From Mixophyes australis (lineage: Eukaryota > Chordata > Amphibia > Anura > Limnodynastidae): a DNA stretch of 64,000 nt. This document shows positions 23,335 through 35,150 of this stretch, piece after piece (the stretch's first letter is position 1; every line of letters begins with the position of its first letter). The stretch spans positions 13,401,434-13,465,433 of the forward strand of contig JAVHZZ010000008.1 of assembly GCA_036250195.1 (NCBI GenBank), written 5' to 3'. The notes beneath the pieces are model-generated. The model made no database searches and was not told the origin of the DNA. It was given only the letters and a program-made list of their open reading frames with translations. The translations under genes were made by a program, and so were the position numbers.

Positions 23335-23411
23335 GTTATGTGTCTGATCCCATGAGTACAATGAGATTTCATTCTTGCTGCAGGAGCAGCAGTTTTGAAG
23401 ACAGTAACTGA
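23335..23411 (+). CDS. Terminal coding exon, C-terminus of unidentified protein
   Basis: Preceded by a textbook acceptor (TTATTTCTTTTCATTTAACAG). It begins with GT, completing the Gly codon opened by the G at 17,725. It then encodes 24 residues, YVSDPMSTMRFHSCCRSS then SFEDSN, before TGA at 23,409-23,411. The Ser/Cys-rich, polar tail resembles a cytoplasmic C-terminus. That is an impression from composition only, since no earlier exons are visible. A polyadenylation signal follows about 315 bases later. Frame continuity, signal quality, the stop and the poly(A) site together make a real gene end likely. The product is not identified. Confidence 0.6.
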
Positions 23412-23725
23412 CAGATGGAGCTTTTACTAGCAGGGATGATATCCCGGTAAAAGGGCGAACACAACGCCACCTGACAGCCCAGAGGAAACCGTTTACACAT
23501 AAATATCCTCTTTTTTTTTATCTATGTCTGATAATTCTTCTCTTTATGTTTTTGTTGTGTTCTTTTTCTATTACAAGATATTGCTGTGAGGTTTGATCTA
23601 TTTTATACTGCCAGAAATTATAGACTTCCATATGAGAATGTAATGTTGTCTGCTAATACCAACAACCTACTATATCACCTCTCTTAATATGAATCTGTTT
23701 GGAAATGCTATTTTTACTTAAGTGC

Positions 23726-23731
23726 AATAAA
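23726..23731 (+). terminator. Candidate polyadenylation signal AATAAA
   Basis: AATAAA about 315 bases after the stop of the 23,335 exon, followed by a TGTCGTTGACATGTTTT GT/T-rich stretch. Placement and downstream element fit a 3' UTR end. Confidence 0.5.
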
Positions 23732-24004
23732 TGAAATGTCGTTGACATGTTTTAAGTTGTCCATGCATTCAAATAAGTGCCTGATCTGACTTTATATCCC
23801 TGCGTTTGATTAATTAAACGCCAACATGAAGATATTTGTGCAGACAGTGCTCACACTTGATTCATCCACAATGATAAATTAAACATTCCCTTTGCTGACA
23901 GGTTCGTTACCAAAGACAAAAGACAGTGAGACACTGTAGAACAAGAAGGATACGGTAAATCCCGTTGCTTTCCCTATCTATTGGAGGGAGCGGGGCTATG
24001 GATT

Positions 24005-24290
24005 AATAAAAAAATTAACTGCATTGACACTGGAGGGAAGTAGGTTCAGAGAAAATTTGAGGAAAAATTGGTTCACAGAAAGGGTAGTGGATAAGTGGAA
24101 TAGCCTCCCATCAGAGGTGGTAGAGGATAATACAGTAGACCAATATAAACATGCTTGGGATAGACATAAGGATATCCTTACAAAGAGCTAAGGATCAAAT
24201 AGGGTTTGAGGTTACCATAGGTTACAAAATGGTCAGACTAGATGGGCCAAGCGGTTCTTATCTGCCGTCAAATTCTATGTTCCTATTTTA
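24005..24290 (+). pseudogene. CR1-type LINE, ORF2 C-terminus and 3' end
   Basis: One frame reads about 47 residues without a break to a TAA at 24,187-24,189. It includes WFTERVVDKWNSLPSEVVE and KHAWDRHKDIL, the standard C-terminus of CR1-like LINE proteins. The following 3' UTR (GACTAGATGGGCCAAGCGG, TTCTTATCTGCCGTC, TTCTATGTTCCTA) matches the usual CR1 tail. 5' truncated. Confidence 0.85.
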
Positions 24291-24360
24291 ACTCGTGTAT
24301 TTTTGGAAAACATCCACACCAAAATAATTCTGTGACTTCCAATTCAAACTTGCATTCTCA

Positions 24361-24576
24361 GGGGCATATTCAATTCCGATTCCGGTTCGCGGGATCGCGC
24401 CGGAATGGGCCGCAAACTTAATCCATAGTACCTCAATAACGTGGATTTTCGTTCGCAGCCCATAGGGTTGCGTACGAAAATCCGCGTTATTGCGGTACCA
24501 TATTACCGGCAATAGTGCGCACTTTCCGCGGTAACGCGCGCTACCGCAGACCGGAAACCCTAATTGAATATGCCCC
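24361..24576. mobile_element. MITE, GGGGCATATTCAATT family, copy 1
   Basis: Inverted ends GGGGCATATTCAATT and AATTGAATATGCCCC. The interior is CpG-rich with several smaller palindromes. Flanks are TCA and TAA, so the 3-bp duplication is uncertain in this copy. Sister copies at 39.9 and 41.3 kb. Confidence 0.75.
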
Positions 24577-25862
24577 TAATTGTCAGGTATGCGTTTAAAT
24601 AATCACATCCCAACTCTCAATAGTAAGTAAAGCACTGAGTCAGTGGAATGTGTCCACATTCCCTGATAATTATAAAGACTGAAATCTTCAATATAATCCT
24701 AATATGGATGTGTGTAGGTCTTTAAGTATGTAAGTGTGTAAGTGTATCTATTCTTCTTTAATCCATCTCATGCATATTGTCACGAAAGCCGGATTATGGG
24801 AATGGTCCTGATTGCTGCTAGAGTGACAGCTTACTCCCAGAAAGGTGCAGAGTCTATCGGTGGAGAGGTGTTCACCAGGGATTCCCGCAAGGGAATATGG
24901 CCTTGGCTGCTCTCCACTGCAGGTCGCTGTCCTCTAGGGGGCGCAGAGCAGCGAAGAGAAGGAGGAGAATCGTATATGGTGAAATATTATTTGCACAGTT
25001 TATTAAAAATGCACTCACATCTAGATGAATGACTAAAGGCTAGTCTGTGTAACTTATACTCCTCGTGCAGCTGGTCCGTAAGTCCTTTTAGCGTCTTCTA
25101 TTCTAGACTGCTTAACTGCTCCCGCCAATCCCCAATGTGGAAATTCCGTGATATCAGTTATCCAGCAGCATCAAGGGTATGCTGTCTACACCCTACGCAA
25201 TTTGTTGGGTTGACTTCATCGGCTGATCTTTGCGGTGTTAGTGTACATGTCGTAGTCCCTTTGACCAATCGCATTCGCCCCTGGTAAATTCCATTATTAT
25301 CAAAGTATAAGTGCACTCTCCGTTGTCTGGTGTGAGTGCCTCTTGGGATTAGAGCAACCCCCTTATCTCTAAAAATCAAATACCTATTTTCATATACCCA
25401 GCGCACAGCACTCCTTAAACCTCTGTGGTGTTAAATAAATATGCTTAAAAATAATAGCAATAAAATGCAACAATTTTATTAGTATAATAAATAAAACCAG
25501 ATTAATATAGTCGAAAAAAACACTCACGATTGTATGCAATATTGAGTCTATCAGTATACTGCGGTGCTTCTATGTACCTTTACACCAATGACATTCTCCA
25601 CAAAGGTAATCTAAAGTAAGAAAGAAATTGTTTTAGCCAAATTCACATGTAACCAACGCTCTCCCTGGTGCCCACAACTCACCTGCATAGATCTTTCTGC
25701 TCCCTGTTGTATGTCATGGGAGGGTGATTCCTTCATTCAACACCTAACTCTGCAATAATAATTACACCACTTAGTGCACTCATCTATGGGAATCTCATTA
25801 AGTAACACCGTAGATTATACACAGGGTAAGTATAATATGGTCACTATACGTATATGATTCAA

Positions 25863-25912
<50 letters not shown>

Positions 25913-26303
25913 TGTATTATACTATATATTATATAATTATATTATATATACTGTATAAAACAATTCATCCGGCGGCCCTGTGGCTTTATATGGTGACAGG
26001 ATTCTTCTAAATCCCTTATAAATGACAGTAAGAGATGTGATATCTCACAATAATCTACGTACAGTATCATAATAATAATAAAATAAATAATTCAGTTATT
26101 GTAGAGCGGATTTTTAGAAACACACATGATAAACTCCCATTCATGATTAGGCAACTTCCAAAACTAGACATAAGTGCCTGACATTTCTACTGAGTGCGAC
26201 AATATGCTCTCCCACACATCCTCCTACTCCCATATGTCAAAATGTATCGAGAGAACGTTAATAATCAGATACCTTCAGGCTTATAATGTACACAGCAACA
26301 TCA

Positions 26304-26357
<54 letters not shown>

Positions 26358-26616
26358 ATTGCATAATGTGTTTAAACGAGCATTACACCCAAAATATGAG
26401 TTTAATTAACTTCATTTTTTACTAGTATGCAGATTGGTGCACTACAAACTTTAGATTTACAGCTATTTTCCATGGATGTTCATTTATTAGACTCATTGCT
26501 GGTTCAGTTGCTGCCAAGCCCAAATATTTACTATGTGTACTGCTTGTTCTCAATTAGAGTTCATTAGTGTAAGGCCTGGGTTTTGTTCACTTTGCTTCTC
26601 TCCATACAGTCGTGGC
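24577..26616. other. No gene; AT microsatellites
   Basis: Contains (TA)n at about 25,865-25,913 and 26,310-26,354. TGTCACGAAAGCC at 24,779 could start an LTR-element fragment, but no second LTR or coding region was seen. Confidence 0.45.
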
Positions 26617-29257
26617 CAAAACCATTGTCATCCTTGCACTTTCTCAAATAACTCACATTTGCCTATAAATATATATAAGTTATAATTGATAGCATTATTT
26701 GGTCTCCACAATTCTTTCTCTGTAAATACCATAAAACTGTTGTTTTTCATTCTGATTTCAATACTTTATGTCCTTTTTAAATCAGCAAATGAAAAGAAAT
26801 GACAATGACAAAATTATTAACACCCTAGACATAATATTTGTAGCACAGCACTACAACCGCTTCCTATGAGCTTATGGATGAGCTCTCTACTGACAGGTTG
26901 GCCCACCTACTGCTCCAGTTCTCCCAGATTTAAAGGTGCTTTTTCCAAAATGCTGTTTTCAGATCCCTCGACAGATTGTCTGTGGGATTTAGATCTGGAC
27001 TCATTGCTGGCCACTTCAGACCTGTCCAGCGTCTTGGCTTGAATCATCATTGGGTGCTTCTTGAAGTGTGTTTAAGGTCATTGTCCTGTTGGACGACCCA
27101 TGACCTTTGAAGGAGATTCTTCTTTCTAACACTGTTTTCACCACTGCGCTCCACAATAGCCTGCTAATCTCCAGATTTCATGAGGTCCCACATACGTTCA
27201 AGGAACCCAGTGCCAGATACAGCACAGAATCAAAAAAAACATCACTGAACCTCCTCCATGTTTGACTGTAGGGAAGGTGTTCTTTCCTTTGAAAGCTTCA
27301 TTTTGTTCCTAGGGATGATGTCTCATCTGTCCACAGGACATTCTCTTGGCTTGTTCAGGTGTATATTGGTAAATTCCCGTCTGGGATTCTAATGTCTCTC
27401 TCTCTCAGAAGTGGGGCCTTATGGGGCTCCAACCATATAACCCCCTTTCATTGAAAGGTTGACGGATGGTGCGAGTTGACACTGTTGTATCTTATGTCTG
27501 AAGGTCAACCTAAATCTGTTTGGCGGTGGATTGAGGTGCTTTCAAACAGTCTGTATGTAGCAGAGGAAACGCGTCAGCCGTGAGGATGCAGTAGAGGAGA
27601 ATCAAACCATAATGTCTATTTTACAATTAGAAGGTCCTGTTTCACCCGGACAGCTGAGCGGCAAGATGGGCCAGGTGTTAGTTGGTCATCCTAAAGAATA
27701 CACTGAAGCATTGGAGAAATCTCAGAGCCTGTGAGTGGAGCTGTTATAACTTTAATACATTCCTCTCCTGGATGAAAGTAACTGTTTTTGGGGACTTCTT
27801 GCGGATATTGCTTGTTGGGGGTTCCAGGTGCTTAGTGAGCCACACTAGGGATACAAATATTTGTGTGTTACTAATACAGTTTCAATTTCTTCTTCTGACT
27901 GTCTATCTGGGGCAACAATTCATGTTGAGGGCATTTGCCTCCTAATTTTAAGAAAATCCTTATATTCACCTTTAACAGCCACCTGTCCCGTAGAACTTTA
28001 TGTGCTCACAAGTACTTTGATGCCCCCAGGCCTTAAGCTCAGTGTAGTAAAAGCTCATCTATGGTGGCCGTAGCGAAGGTGGAATCGGAGGCAGTAGCCC
28101 AGACTGAAGTGGGTGGTCAGTGGCAGACCGGGGTCAGGGATCCGTAGCGGGCAGAGTAGTCAGGGTGAAGCCAATGGGACAGGGCTGGCAGCAAGCGAGC
28201 AAGTTCGGTATTCAAGCAGCGGTCAGGGTCACAAGCGGAGTCCAGATTTAAAGCAAAGGTCAGGGCAACAGGCAAGATGCAAAGTGCAGGCAAGGGTCAC
28301 AACAGGAAGTCAATCAAAGTCAAGAGACAAAACAGCAGGTCGGCAAACAACGCAGACTGTGAACGCTGTAACCGGCAGGGAGGCTAAGCCCTCCCTGCCT
28401 TAAATACTAAATGCAGCCAAGCAGGGACCAAGATAGGGCATCACTTGTTTAGCCCCAGGTGTTGCTTGATAAATACTATTGAAGCCTAGTAGCCGCAGGC
28501 TTTATTATAACTAGTGCGCACGGGCCCGGCTGCCCTGTAGTGCCAGGACGCGGCGCTTATTAGAAGGCGTCTCGGCCATTGCCATGGTGATTGCTGGGAC
28601 GCAGCTAGTGGATCACAGCGGCCCTTTGCACTATTTGAGCCATATGAAGGAGAAAAATATCATCTTTTACTGCCTGTGTTCTATGAGAGCTTTTTCAAAG
28701 AACACAAGTTCCTTCAGATCTTCAATCAAGTGGTCTCTTGCGACCATGTCTAAGGCGGGTGGCTACTGAGCCATGGGACTTAAACTTCCACATAACATTA
28801 CATACGGGGAGAAAGGAAACATCAAGGTTTCTGCATGTTGATTTGTAGCCTTGATATTGTCAATGCTTGGCTACAATTTTCTATATGACCTTCCTTCTTT
28901 TCTTCATGCTTATTGCAGAAGACACAGCGACATAAAACAGTAGAATGAGTCCTTTTCTCTCAAACTAATTTAATGAGTGCTTTTTATTGCAGGCACCTCA
29001 CAGGTGAGTTCAGTTCCAAGTCTAAGGAAAACTAACTGTTTGTAACTACTTCAAAAAGGTCCCAATAATTTTGCATGGGCCATTTAAGGATGTCTGTGTG
29101 GGATAAGCTAAGACTTAGTCAAATATTCTGCTTTATGAATTTCTAAAAACACATCTATATGTGGATACCAAAATATTTTTACATTTCAACAATTTTCTGG
29201 AAGGAATTGTGCTTTATTTGAAAAAACTAAAAGGGCGTCAATATATTTGCACAACTT
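26617..29257 (-). pseudogene. Tc1/mariner transposon, decayed, transposase on minus strand
   Basis: Flanked by TA (26,615-26,616 and 29,258-29,259). The left end, CAGTCGTGGCCAAAAC, has an eroded inverted partner at the right (minus-strand AGTTGTGCAAATATATTG). On the minus strand around 26,970-27,015 the frame gives WPAMSPDLNPTDNL, matching the Tc1 catalytic block WP..SPDLNPIEN, with the usual Glu region degraded. Several stops follow. A foreign insertion occupies roughly 27,560-28,625. The element is dead and large (2.6 kb including the insert). Confidence 0.8.
27560..28625. mobile_element. Unclassified insertion inside the Tc1 element
   Basis: Sequence between two Tc1 parts that does not look like Tc1. 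It starts near GAGGAAACGCGTCAGCC. It has a stretch dense in GGTCAGGG/CAAGGTCAGG/AACAGGCAAG phrases (about 28,110-28,330) and ends in GC-rich sequence near GGACGCAGCTAGTGG. Edges are approximate and no clear LTR pair or TIR was found. Frames at 27,682-28,403 are not convincing genes. Confidence 0.5.
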
Positions 29258-29845
29258 TACATTTTATGTACTGAGCTTATTTAAATTCTGTATCCTCAGT
29301 GCTAGGAACGAGCACCATGCTTATACCATTAACAAGAAAGTGGGCGCACTGTCCTAAGCAGTTTTGAAACCTATTCATTAATATCCATCTATCAAACATT
29401 ACAAATTTCTACATTTGAATGTATAAATGGAATTTTTGGTGCTTATAGTTTCCAGTTGTAATCACTAGAGGGCAATAGATGCACATGAGGGAATGTACAG
29501 TATGTCTGAAAAAAACCCCACTTTTTTTAGGCCAATATTACAAATGTTACGTCTATTACACAACCTATGCATTTTCTAATCTAACCTATATATTTTCTAA
29601 TAAAATATTATAGTAATTTAAATGTATATTATGTCTAATAATAATCTGCATGTAATGTAATACTAAATATTAGACAACAATATTATTAAATACATTAACA
29701 TAAAGTTATTCAAATGCAGCAAATGATTATTTGAAATTGTATTATCAGGCCAAACTTTAGTAAATAGGAGGAAATAGGAGGGAGACAACAATTTGAAGTC
29801 CCCCCCCCCCAAAAAAAAATACATTATTTAATGGTTCTAAATAAC
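29258..29845. other. No feature seen
   Basis: AT-rich sequence with a C/A homopolymer at about 29,801-29,818. Confidence 0.5.
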
Positions 29846-29846
29846 A

Positions 29847-29850
29847 ACAT

Positions 29851-29888
<38 letters not shown>

Positions 29889-29990
29889 GTACGTGTATTT
29901 ATCAATCTCCTCTTTATCTATCTATGTATCTATCTATCGCATGTCTATCTATCTATCTATCGCCACTATCTATGTATCTATCTACCTCCA
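29847..29990. repeat. (CTGT)n and (TATC)n microsatellites
   Basis: About nine CTGT units (29,851-29,886), then TATC-rich arrays to 29,990. The 64-codon frame over it is a by-product. A second TATC run is at 31,168-31,188. Confidence 0.95.
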
Positions 29991-29999
29991 ACACTAGGA

Positions 30000-31190
30000 A
30001 GTTGGCAGGCTGTGAGCCTTTATGAAACACCTCATTTTGCGAGACACACAGGAGAAGAGACGTCGCCGGCTGGAGGGTGTGGAAGACCCAAAGACACCGG
30101 CCTCAAGTTGAACATCCTGCGTGGAGCAGGTAAGCATAATTGCTCCTTGTCAAGTCGGGCACAAGGCCCGTGGGCACTTAGTGGGCACTAGGCCCTGGCC
30201 AGTTAGGAGTAGGTAGAGTTCTTGCGCACTAGGCCCATTGTGTTGGGCGCAAGGCCCCTTGTAGTTTAGGTGGGCACGAGATCCATAGGTTGGGTGGGCA
30301 CCAAGCCCATTAGGTTAGGTGGGCACCATGCCCTTAAGTTCAGTAGGGCCCCAGGCCCTGGAGTTGTTGGGTGCAAGGCCCATAAAGTTAGACTGGGCGC
30401 AAGGCCCAATAGGTAGTAACAGGGCACCAGGCCCTCAAGTTTAGGCAGGGCACAAGGCCCTGAGTGTTAGCATGGTACAAGGCCCTTAGGTTCTAGGTGG
30501 GTGCAAGGCCCTGATAGGTTAGAAGGGTGTTAGGCCCTTGTCATTAGGAGGGTAGTAGGCCCTGCATAGTAAGAAGGGTGCTAGGTCCTTGACAGGTGTT
30601 TAGTGGGCACTAGGCTCTATGCAACGAAGAGGACACTCGGTCCTGATAGTTTAGGAAGGGACTCTGCCCTTTAGGTAGTGGGACATTGGGCCCCTTTTGA
30701 GTAGAGTACAGGAAGGCTGAAAGTGGCATACAAGGCCCCTCTCTGATCCGGAAGAGCACCCAAAGCCCTGATCCCCAAGAGAGGTGGGCTTAAAAGCTGG
30801 GCTTCAGGTGACAGGCAAAGACCTGCAGAGCGGAATAGTACCGGCGGACATGGGTGGCAAAGGACAGGTGAACAGAAGCTGGAGTGGTCAGTTTCCAGAT
30901 TAGTAAAGGTAGGCCTTTGACCATTGATGAAGTGGTTGCTGGCCCGTAATGTACTGTATGTTGTTTTCTATGCCACCTGTCTGTTTTCTTTTGTGTACTC
31001 CCCTGTAGGATCCAGTAGTCAGACTCTTGCTGAAGACAGTGATGAGACGGAGAGAGGCTGGAGTGGATCCGAAGCGGACAATGGTAGGTGGTCCATCGTG
31101 AACAAGGTAAGACATCTGTGTATGTCTCTTCTGTTTCCCTGCAGGTGTTACATATATATTTATCACATGTCTATCTATCTATCTATCTAA
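30000..31190 (+). other. Unclassified transposon-like unit with splice-like signals
   Basis: GC-richer than its surroundings. It contains GGAGCAG/gtaagcataa at about 30,123-30,135, then the GGGC...GCCC minisatellite. Next is an acceptor-donor pair enclosing about 77 bases at 31,008-31,084 (acceptor TACTCCCCTGTAG, donor CAATG/gtaggtgg). In one frame this gives SSSQTLAEDSDETERG then WSGSEADN. An acidic small exon after a 5' leader resembles the first exons of some DNA-transposon genes, but no transposase is visible and a host exon cannot be excluded. Confidence 0.35.
30150..30690. repeat. Degenerate GGGCACAAGGCCC minisatellite
   Basis: About 17 to 20 units of roughly 25 to 35 bp. Each is built on a short inverted core such as GGGCACAAGGCCC, GGGCACTAGGCCC or GGGCACCAGGCCC, joined by GTTAGGT-like spacers. 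Spacers vary in length and sequence while the GGGC/GCCC arms are kept. Confidence 0.85.
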
Positions 31191-31291
31191 TGACAGTGGT
31201 CATTTTCAAACTCATTTACCACCAAGCCTGATGATCCAATCAATTTCTTTCATATTTTTATGAGACAACACAAATTTTTCCGAATCCTTTA

Positions 31292-32249
31292 GGGATAGAT
31301 TTAGAAAAGTAGTGAAAAGGGAGAAATGGACAAAGCGAGTAGCGAAACGCGCGTTGGCGTTTGCCTCGCTACATCATATCCTCACTCCCATTAATCTGTT
31401 TTACTTAACGAGAATCATATAAGTGCCTTATGGGTCTATGATGTTAGCGGGCATGTATGAGAGCGTGCAATGTATGATTGAAACCTTACAATAGTTATCA
31501 GCAGCACTATAAGAGTCTGACCAATAGACTCACAATAATAGATAGCGCTCAATCTCATTAAGTTTAAGAAAACAGAGTGTGTGTGCGTGACAGTGTACTA
31601 ACGGCAGGACTGAGAACTTTTAGTAGCCATATTCATTTTATTATTGAGTAAGGTTGGAATATTAGTGAAATTCAATACAACTGGTACAATTGCTGGAGAA
31701 AAACTTTATTAAATCTGCAGTATAAACATACAGCAATGTCATTATAATAATGAATTGGATAAGACAGTCTGAGTAATTACAATTCACATTTTGATCACAC
31801 CACTAGTTATATTAGACTATCATATCGGATTATAACAGTATCAGAATGGAGTGATAGACAATATAATATTGAAGAATTGATACCAAACTTTATTAACAAA
31901 GTAGCGAGGCATAGCAAATTATTTTGCTATTTTAATTCACTTTAGGATCACTTCATTGGTTTTATATTTCGCTATTACAATTGGAGGGATTTATTCTCAA
32001 TTTTAGTATAACTAATAAAGATTCAGATATTTTACTTATTAGAAAATCGCTGAGTGCCTCAAACAAGCACATTTCTCTCCTTCTTCTTCTTCTTAGACAT
32101 TAGAAATGGAGGTGTTGCCTATATCAGTCAATCAGATTCTACCTATCATTATCTAGTACATTCTATACAAAGAAAGCAAAACATCTGATTGGTTGCTATG
32201 GGCAACACCTCCACTTCTCCCTTTTCACTACTTTTGATAACTCTAGCCC
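31292..32249. mobile_element. 'gggctagattta' palindromic MITE split by an insertion
   Basis: The left arm GGGATAGATTTAGAAAAGTA and the right arm (minus strand GGGCTAGAGTTATCAAAAGT) enclose the family's GTTGCCTATA...CAATCAGATT body, seen at 32,112-32,205. Flanking triplets are TTA and TAA. The body is separated from the left arm by a 771-bp insertion. Confidence 0.75.
31331..32101. mobile_element. 771-bp insertion with 9-bp duplication
   Basis: AGAAATGGA occurs immediately before (31,322-31,330) and after (32,102-32,110) this segment, and the flanking MITE is continuous once it is removed. The insert begins CAAAGCGAGTAGCGAAACGC and ends in a CTT-rich tract. It has no terminal inverted repeats and no open frame. 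It may be a retroelement end (the GCGAAACGCGCG motif occurs in frog retroelement UTRs), but that class is a guess. Confidence 0.65.
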
Positions 32250-32252
32250 TAA

Positions 32253-33566
32253 CTCCTTAGTGTTGGCTGTGAAATTGCCATGTGTATTGGCTGCATAACT
32301 CCAGCCCCACTCGCCTGAGACAAGACCCCCACCCTTCTTAGCTTCTGTAAGATATGTTTTTAAAGTATAATAATATGGAAGATGATATTATTTATTAAAA
32401 TGTAATAGTCCCTTACATTGGTGGACGCAATAGTATCATGAGCCAGTATCCATGACATTAAAGCCAATTTACTACACAATAAAATTGGGCTTATGTCCTT
32501 GTCTTCAGGGCTCTTATTATGCTTCATTTCTATTATATTCAGTCGTATTACGTATTCAAAACCTATAGTACTTGCAGTTTAGAAAGTTCCCTCGTGTCTT
32601 CTGAGATTCATACTGTACAAAGTATTCAAAATAACATTGGCCATAACCCAAAATATATAACAGTGACAGCTGCTTATGAATATGCCAAGGATAAAAATAA
32701 TTTACCATTATTGTATATGCAACTATACTAAGGCAATTCAAGTAAACGCTTGTTTAATATAATAGGGAAATAATCAGCAAGTGTTATAAACTCTCATTCG
32801 GTTATTGCACTTCAGCAAGGTCATATAAGGTCAATTCTCAAAAAGACAAACTTTAGCGATGGGAGTTCCAAAAATAATATCTGGAAACGTTCCACATGAA
32901 CAGACCTATTTGCATATCAGTTTTGTGTCTCGGTTGGTTTCAAAGATTTTCACCAGCAAGTCTTCACTAGCTCAGTGGGATGTACAGCAGCTGTGAGCGG
33001 TTGCTCATTTTTATTAAAGATTAATGCAATAATATAAAATAGTACACATATATCCACTGTTTGACATTAATATATATCAAAGACGGTGTGTAAGTTAGCT
33101 GGGTAAGACAACTGAAATGACTGAATTGTTTATACCTAACTTAATATATTCATCAAGCCCTTTCTCATTCTTTTACAGAAGGTTTCAATATTAGGAGAGA
33201 GGTGCTTCTCTTACTGAGCCAGCAGCGTGTGAGTGACAAGCTTGCCCACTTACTCTGCAGAAAAGCACTGTGGGGGTTAAGGAGTTTATTTATCAATAGG
33301 TCAAAAGTCGGGAGTCTCTTATTAAAAGATGGGAGTTTTCACTGGATATAGGGATTTTTCACATTTATCAAAGTGCCCTGGTCGATGAACACTATCCAGC
33401 TAAGCTTCCTCATGCAAAGCATGCGGATGTGTATTTAACATGGATAGTGGCAGTACTGTCTTCCTTTTACTATTGCTATCTCCGGATTGCAATAACAGAG
33501 TAAAAAATGCTTTATTAGCAAATACAAACCATTTGTTTGTAAGTTTTAATAATGTTAATTTTTTAA
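32253..33566. other. No gene seen
   Basis: A 70-codon plus and a 61-codon minus frame overlap at 32,519-32,741 without splice support. Otherwise unremarkable. Confidence 0.45.
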
Positions 33567-33574
33567 ATCTATAT

Positions 33575-33920
33575 GATACATGCCAACTCTCCCGGAATGT
33601 CCGGGAGACTCACGAATTCCGGGTAGGTCTCCCGGAATCCCGGGAGAGCTGGAGATTCTCCCGCATCTGCCCACTTCACTAAATTAGAGCAGACATGTGC
33701 AGGCTGAGGGGGCGGGGCTTCGCGAATCGTGTCATTTTGGCCCCGTCCCCAGTAATGTAATGCTTGGTTGGGGTCTCTTTACCACTGTAAAAAGAACCCA
33801 AACAAGCATTACGTCACTGGAGGCGGAGTCAAAATGGCACAATTCACGAAGTCCCGCCCCCTTCGCCCTCGTGCCCTCCAGAAACTCCCGGACCCGGCCA
33901 ACACAAGGTTGGCAAGTATG
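33575..33920. mobile_element. hAT MITE, 'catacttgcc' family, copy 4
   Basis: A perfect 8-bp target duplication, ATCTATAT (33,567-33,574 and 33,921-33,928). Ends are GATACATGCCAAC and GTTGGCAAGTATG. The interior holds CCCGGAATGTCCGGGAG palindromes. Frames on both strands through it are not genes. Confidence 0.9.
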
Positions 33921-33928
33921 ATCTATAT

Positions 33929-34870
33929 TTTTATTAAACTTTATTATTTTTACTTTTTTATCTGAATTTCTGAAAATAGCAGCAAAAGAAAATCTAGGTA
34001 TCACCCTGTCATCATAAAGAGGGCCCTCAGACTGGTGGATTCATGTACAGTGATGTCACAGCAGCTTAATTGCCTATATATTTTTTTCTTCACTTGTTGC
34101 CAATCTGATTATACGCCATTCTAAAGGGAGGGACAACACCTGATTAAGGAGGTAATACTTTATAGTTTAACAGGGCTGTCAAGGTAACATTGAACTATGT
34201 ATACATACCTCAGAACTGTCAGTCACAATTTTCAAAAGGAGGTGGAGCCTGTAAAATGGGCGTGCCTTTGTGGAACTGGGCGTAGGGCATATATATAGAA
34301 CATGCGACTGGTACCAGATGGTCAGCATTTCATCTCTGATAAGGTAAGTGGGAAAATATAAAATGAAAGCAGAAACTTTCTCTATAGTATAATTGTGTTT
34401 TAGCAGGGCGAAGTGCCTGTTTGTATTATTAAATAACATAAGTTTCCTAATACTAAATATTGCATACTAAATATTTTAGTTAGGGAACAAAGAATAATTC
34501 AACCTGAAATATGGTTTATTTTAAGATTTTACATAAGTACAAGTTATTCTAACATTTTACATTTATAATATTATCCCACTGGGGTATTTAACTTTGATTG
34601 TACCCATGCTGTGTTACTTCATTCAAACTTTGCTTCTCCTTTTAGACTGTGAGGGTGATTTACGATACTAAAAAATACAGTAAAACAGCGATTGTTTTAT
34701 TTATAAGAGCCAGTATTTTATAAAACTGTACTTTCCCATGATACACCTGAGCAGTCACTTTGTACAATATAAAGCAGAATTCATACTCTGATAAAAATAC
34801 ACGTCAGTGAATGTAACAAGTTGGTATCATATAGTTCAATTTCCCACCCCAGCAGCCCTGTATTACTTCA
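33929..34870. other. No gene seen
   Basis: No exon or repeat confidently recognised. Confidence 0.45.
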
Positions 34871-34879
34871 GTGTGCTAC

Positions 34880-35150
34880 TGGGGGACCCTGCTACTTCCA
34901 CTCTCTAACTCTCAGTCTGTGGCTTCCTGCTGCCTCCATTCCCCTCCTCACATCATGTCACTGCCCCTGTCACATGCAGCCCTGTCCTCACTAACACATC
35001 ACTCAACTCCTGATATACTCTGTGCTGCTGGGGAACCCTGCTCCTCCCACAATATAACTGTCAGTCTGTGGTCTCCTACTCACCTCCATTACCTTCCTAA
35101 CTTCATGACCCTGCCCCTGTCACATGCTGCTCTCTCCTCACTAAGGCTAA
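34880..35150. repeat. Second locus of the ~140-bp TCAGTCTGTGG repeat
   Basis: About two units of the family at 2,838-3,330, with CAGTCTGTGGCTTCCTGCTG and CACATCATGTCACTGCCCCT phrases. The two loci are 32 kb apart. Confidence 0.75.

Noticed and set aside
27682..28403. Plus frames of 87, 70 and 96 codons
   Set aside because: Lie in the unclassified insertion within the Tc1 element; no domain, and Gln/Gly-rich bias follows the local repeat.
30150..30690. CRISPR-like regular short repeats with spacers
   Set aside because: Units are degenerate, spacers share sequence, and the genome is eukaryotic. It is a minisatellite.
33440..34004. Frames of 65-90 codons on both strands
   Set aside because: Run through the hAT MITE at 33,575-33,920.
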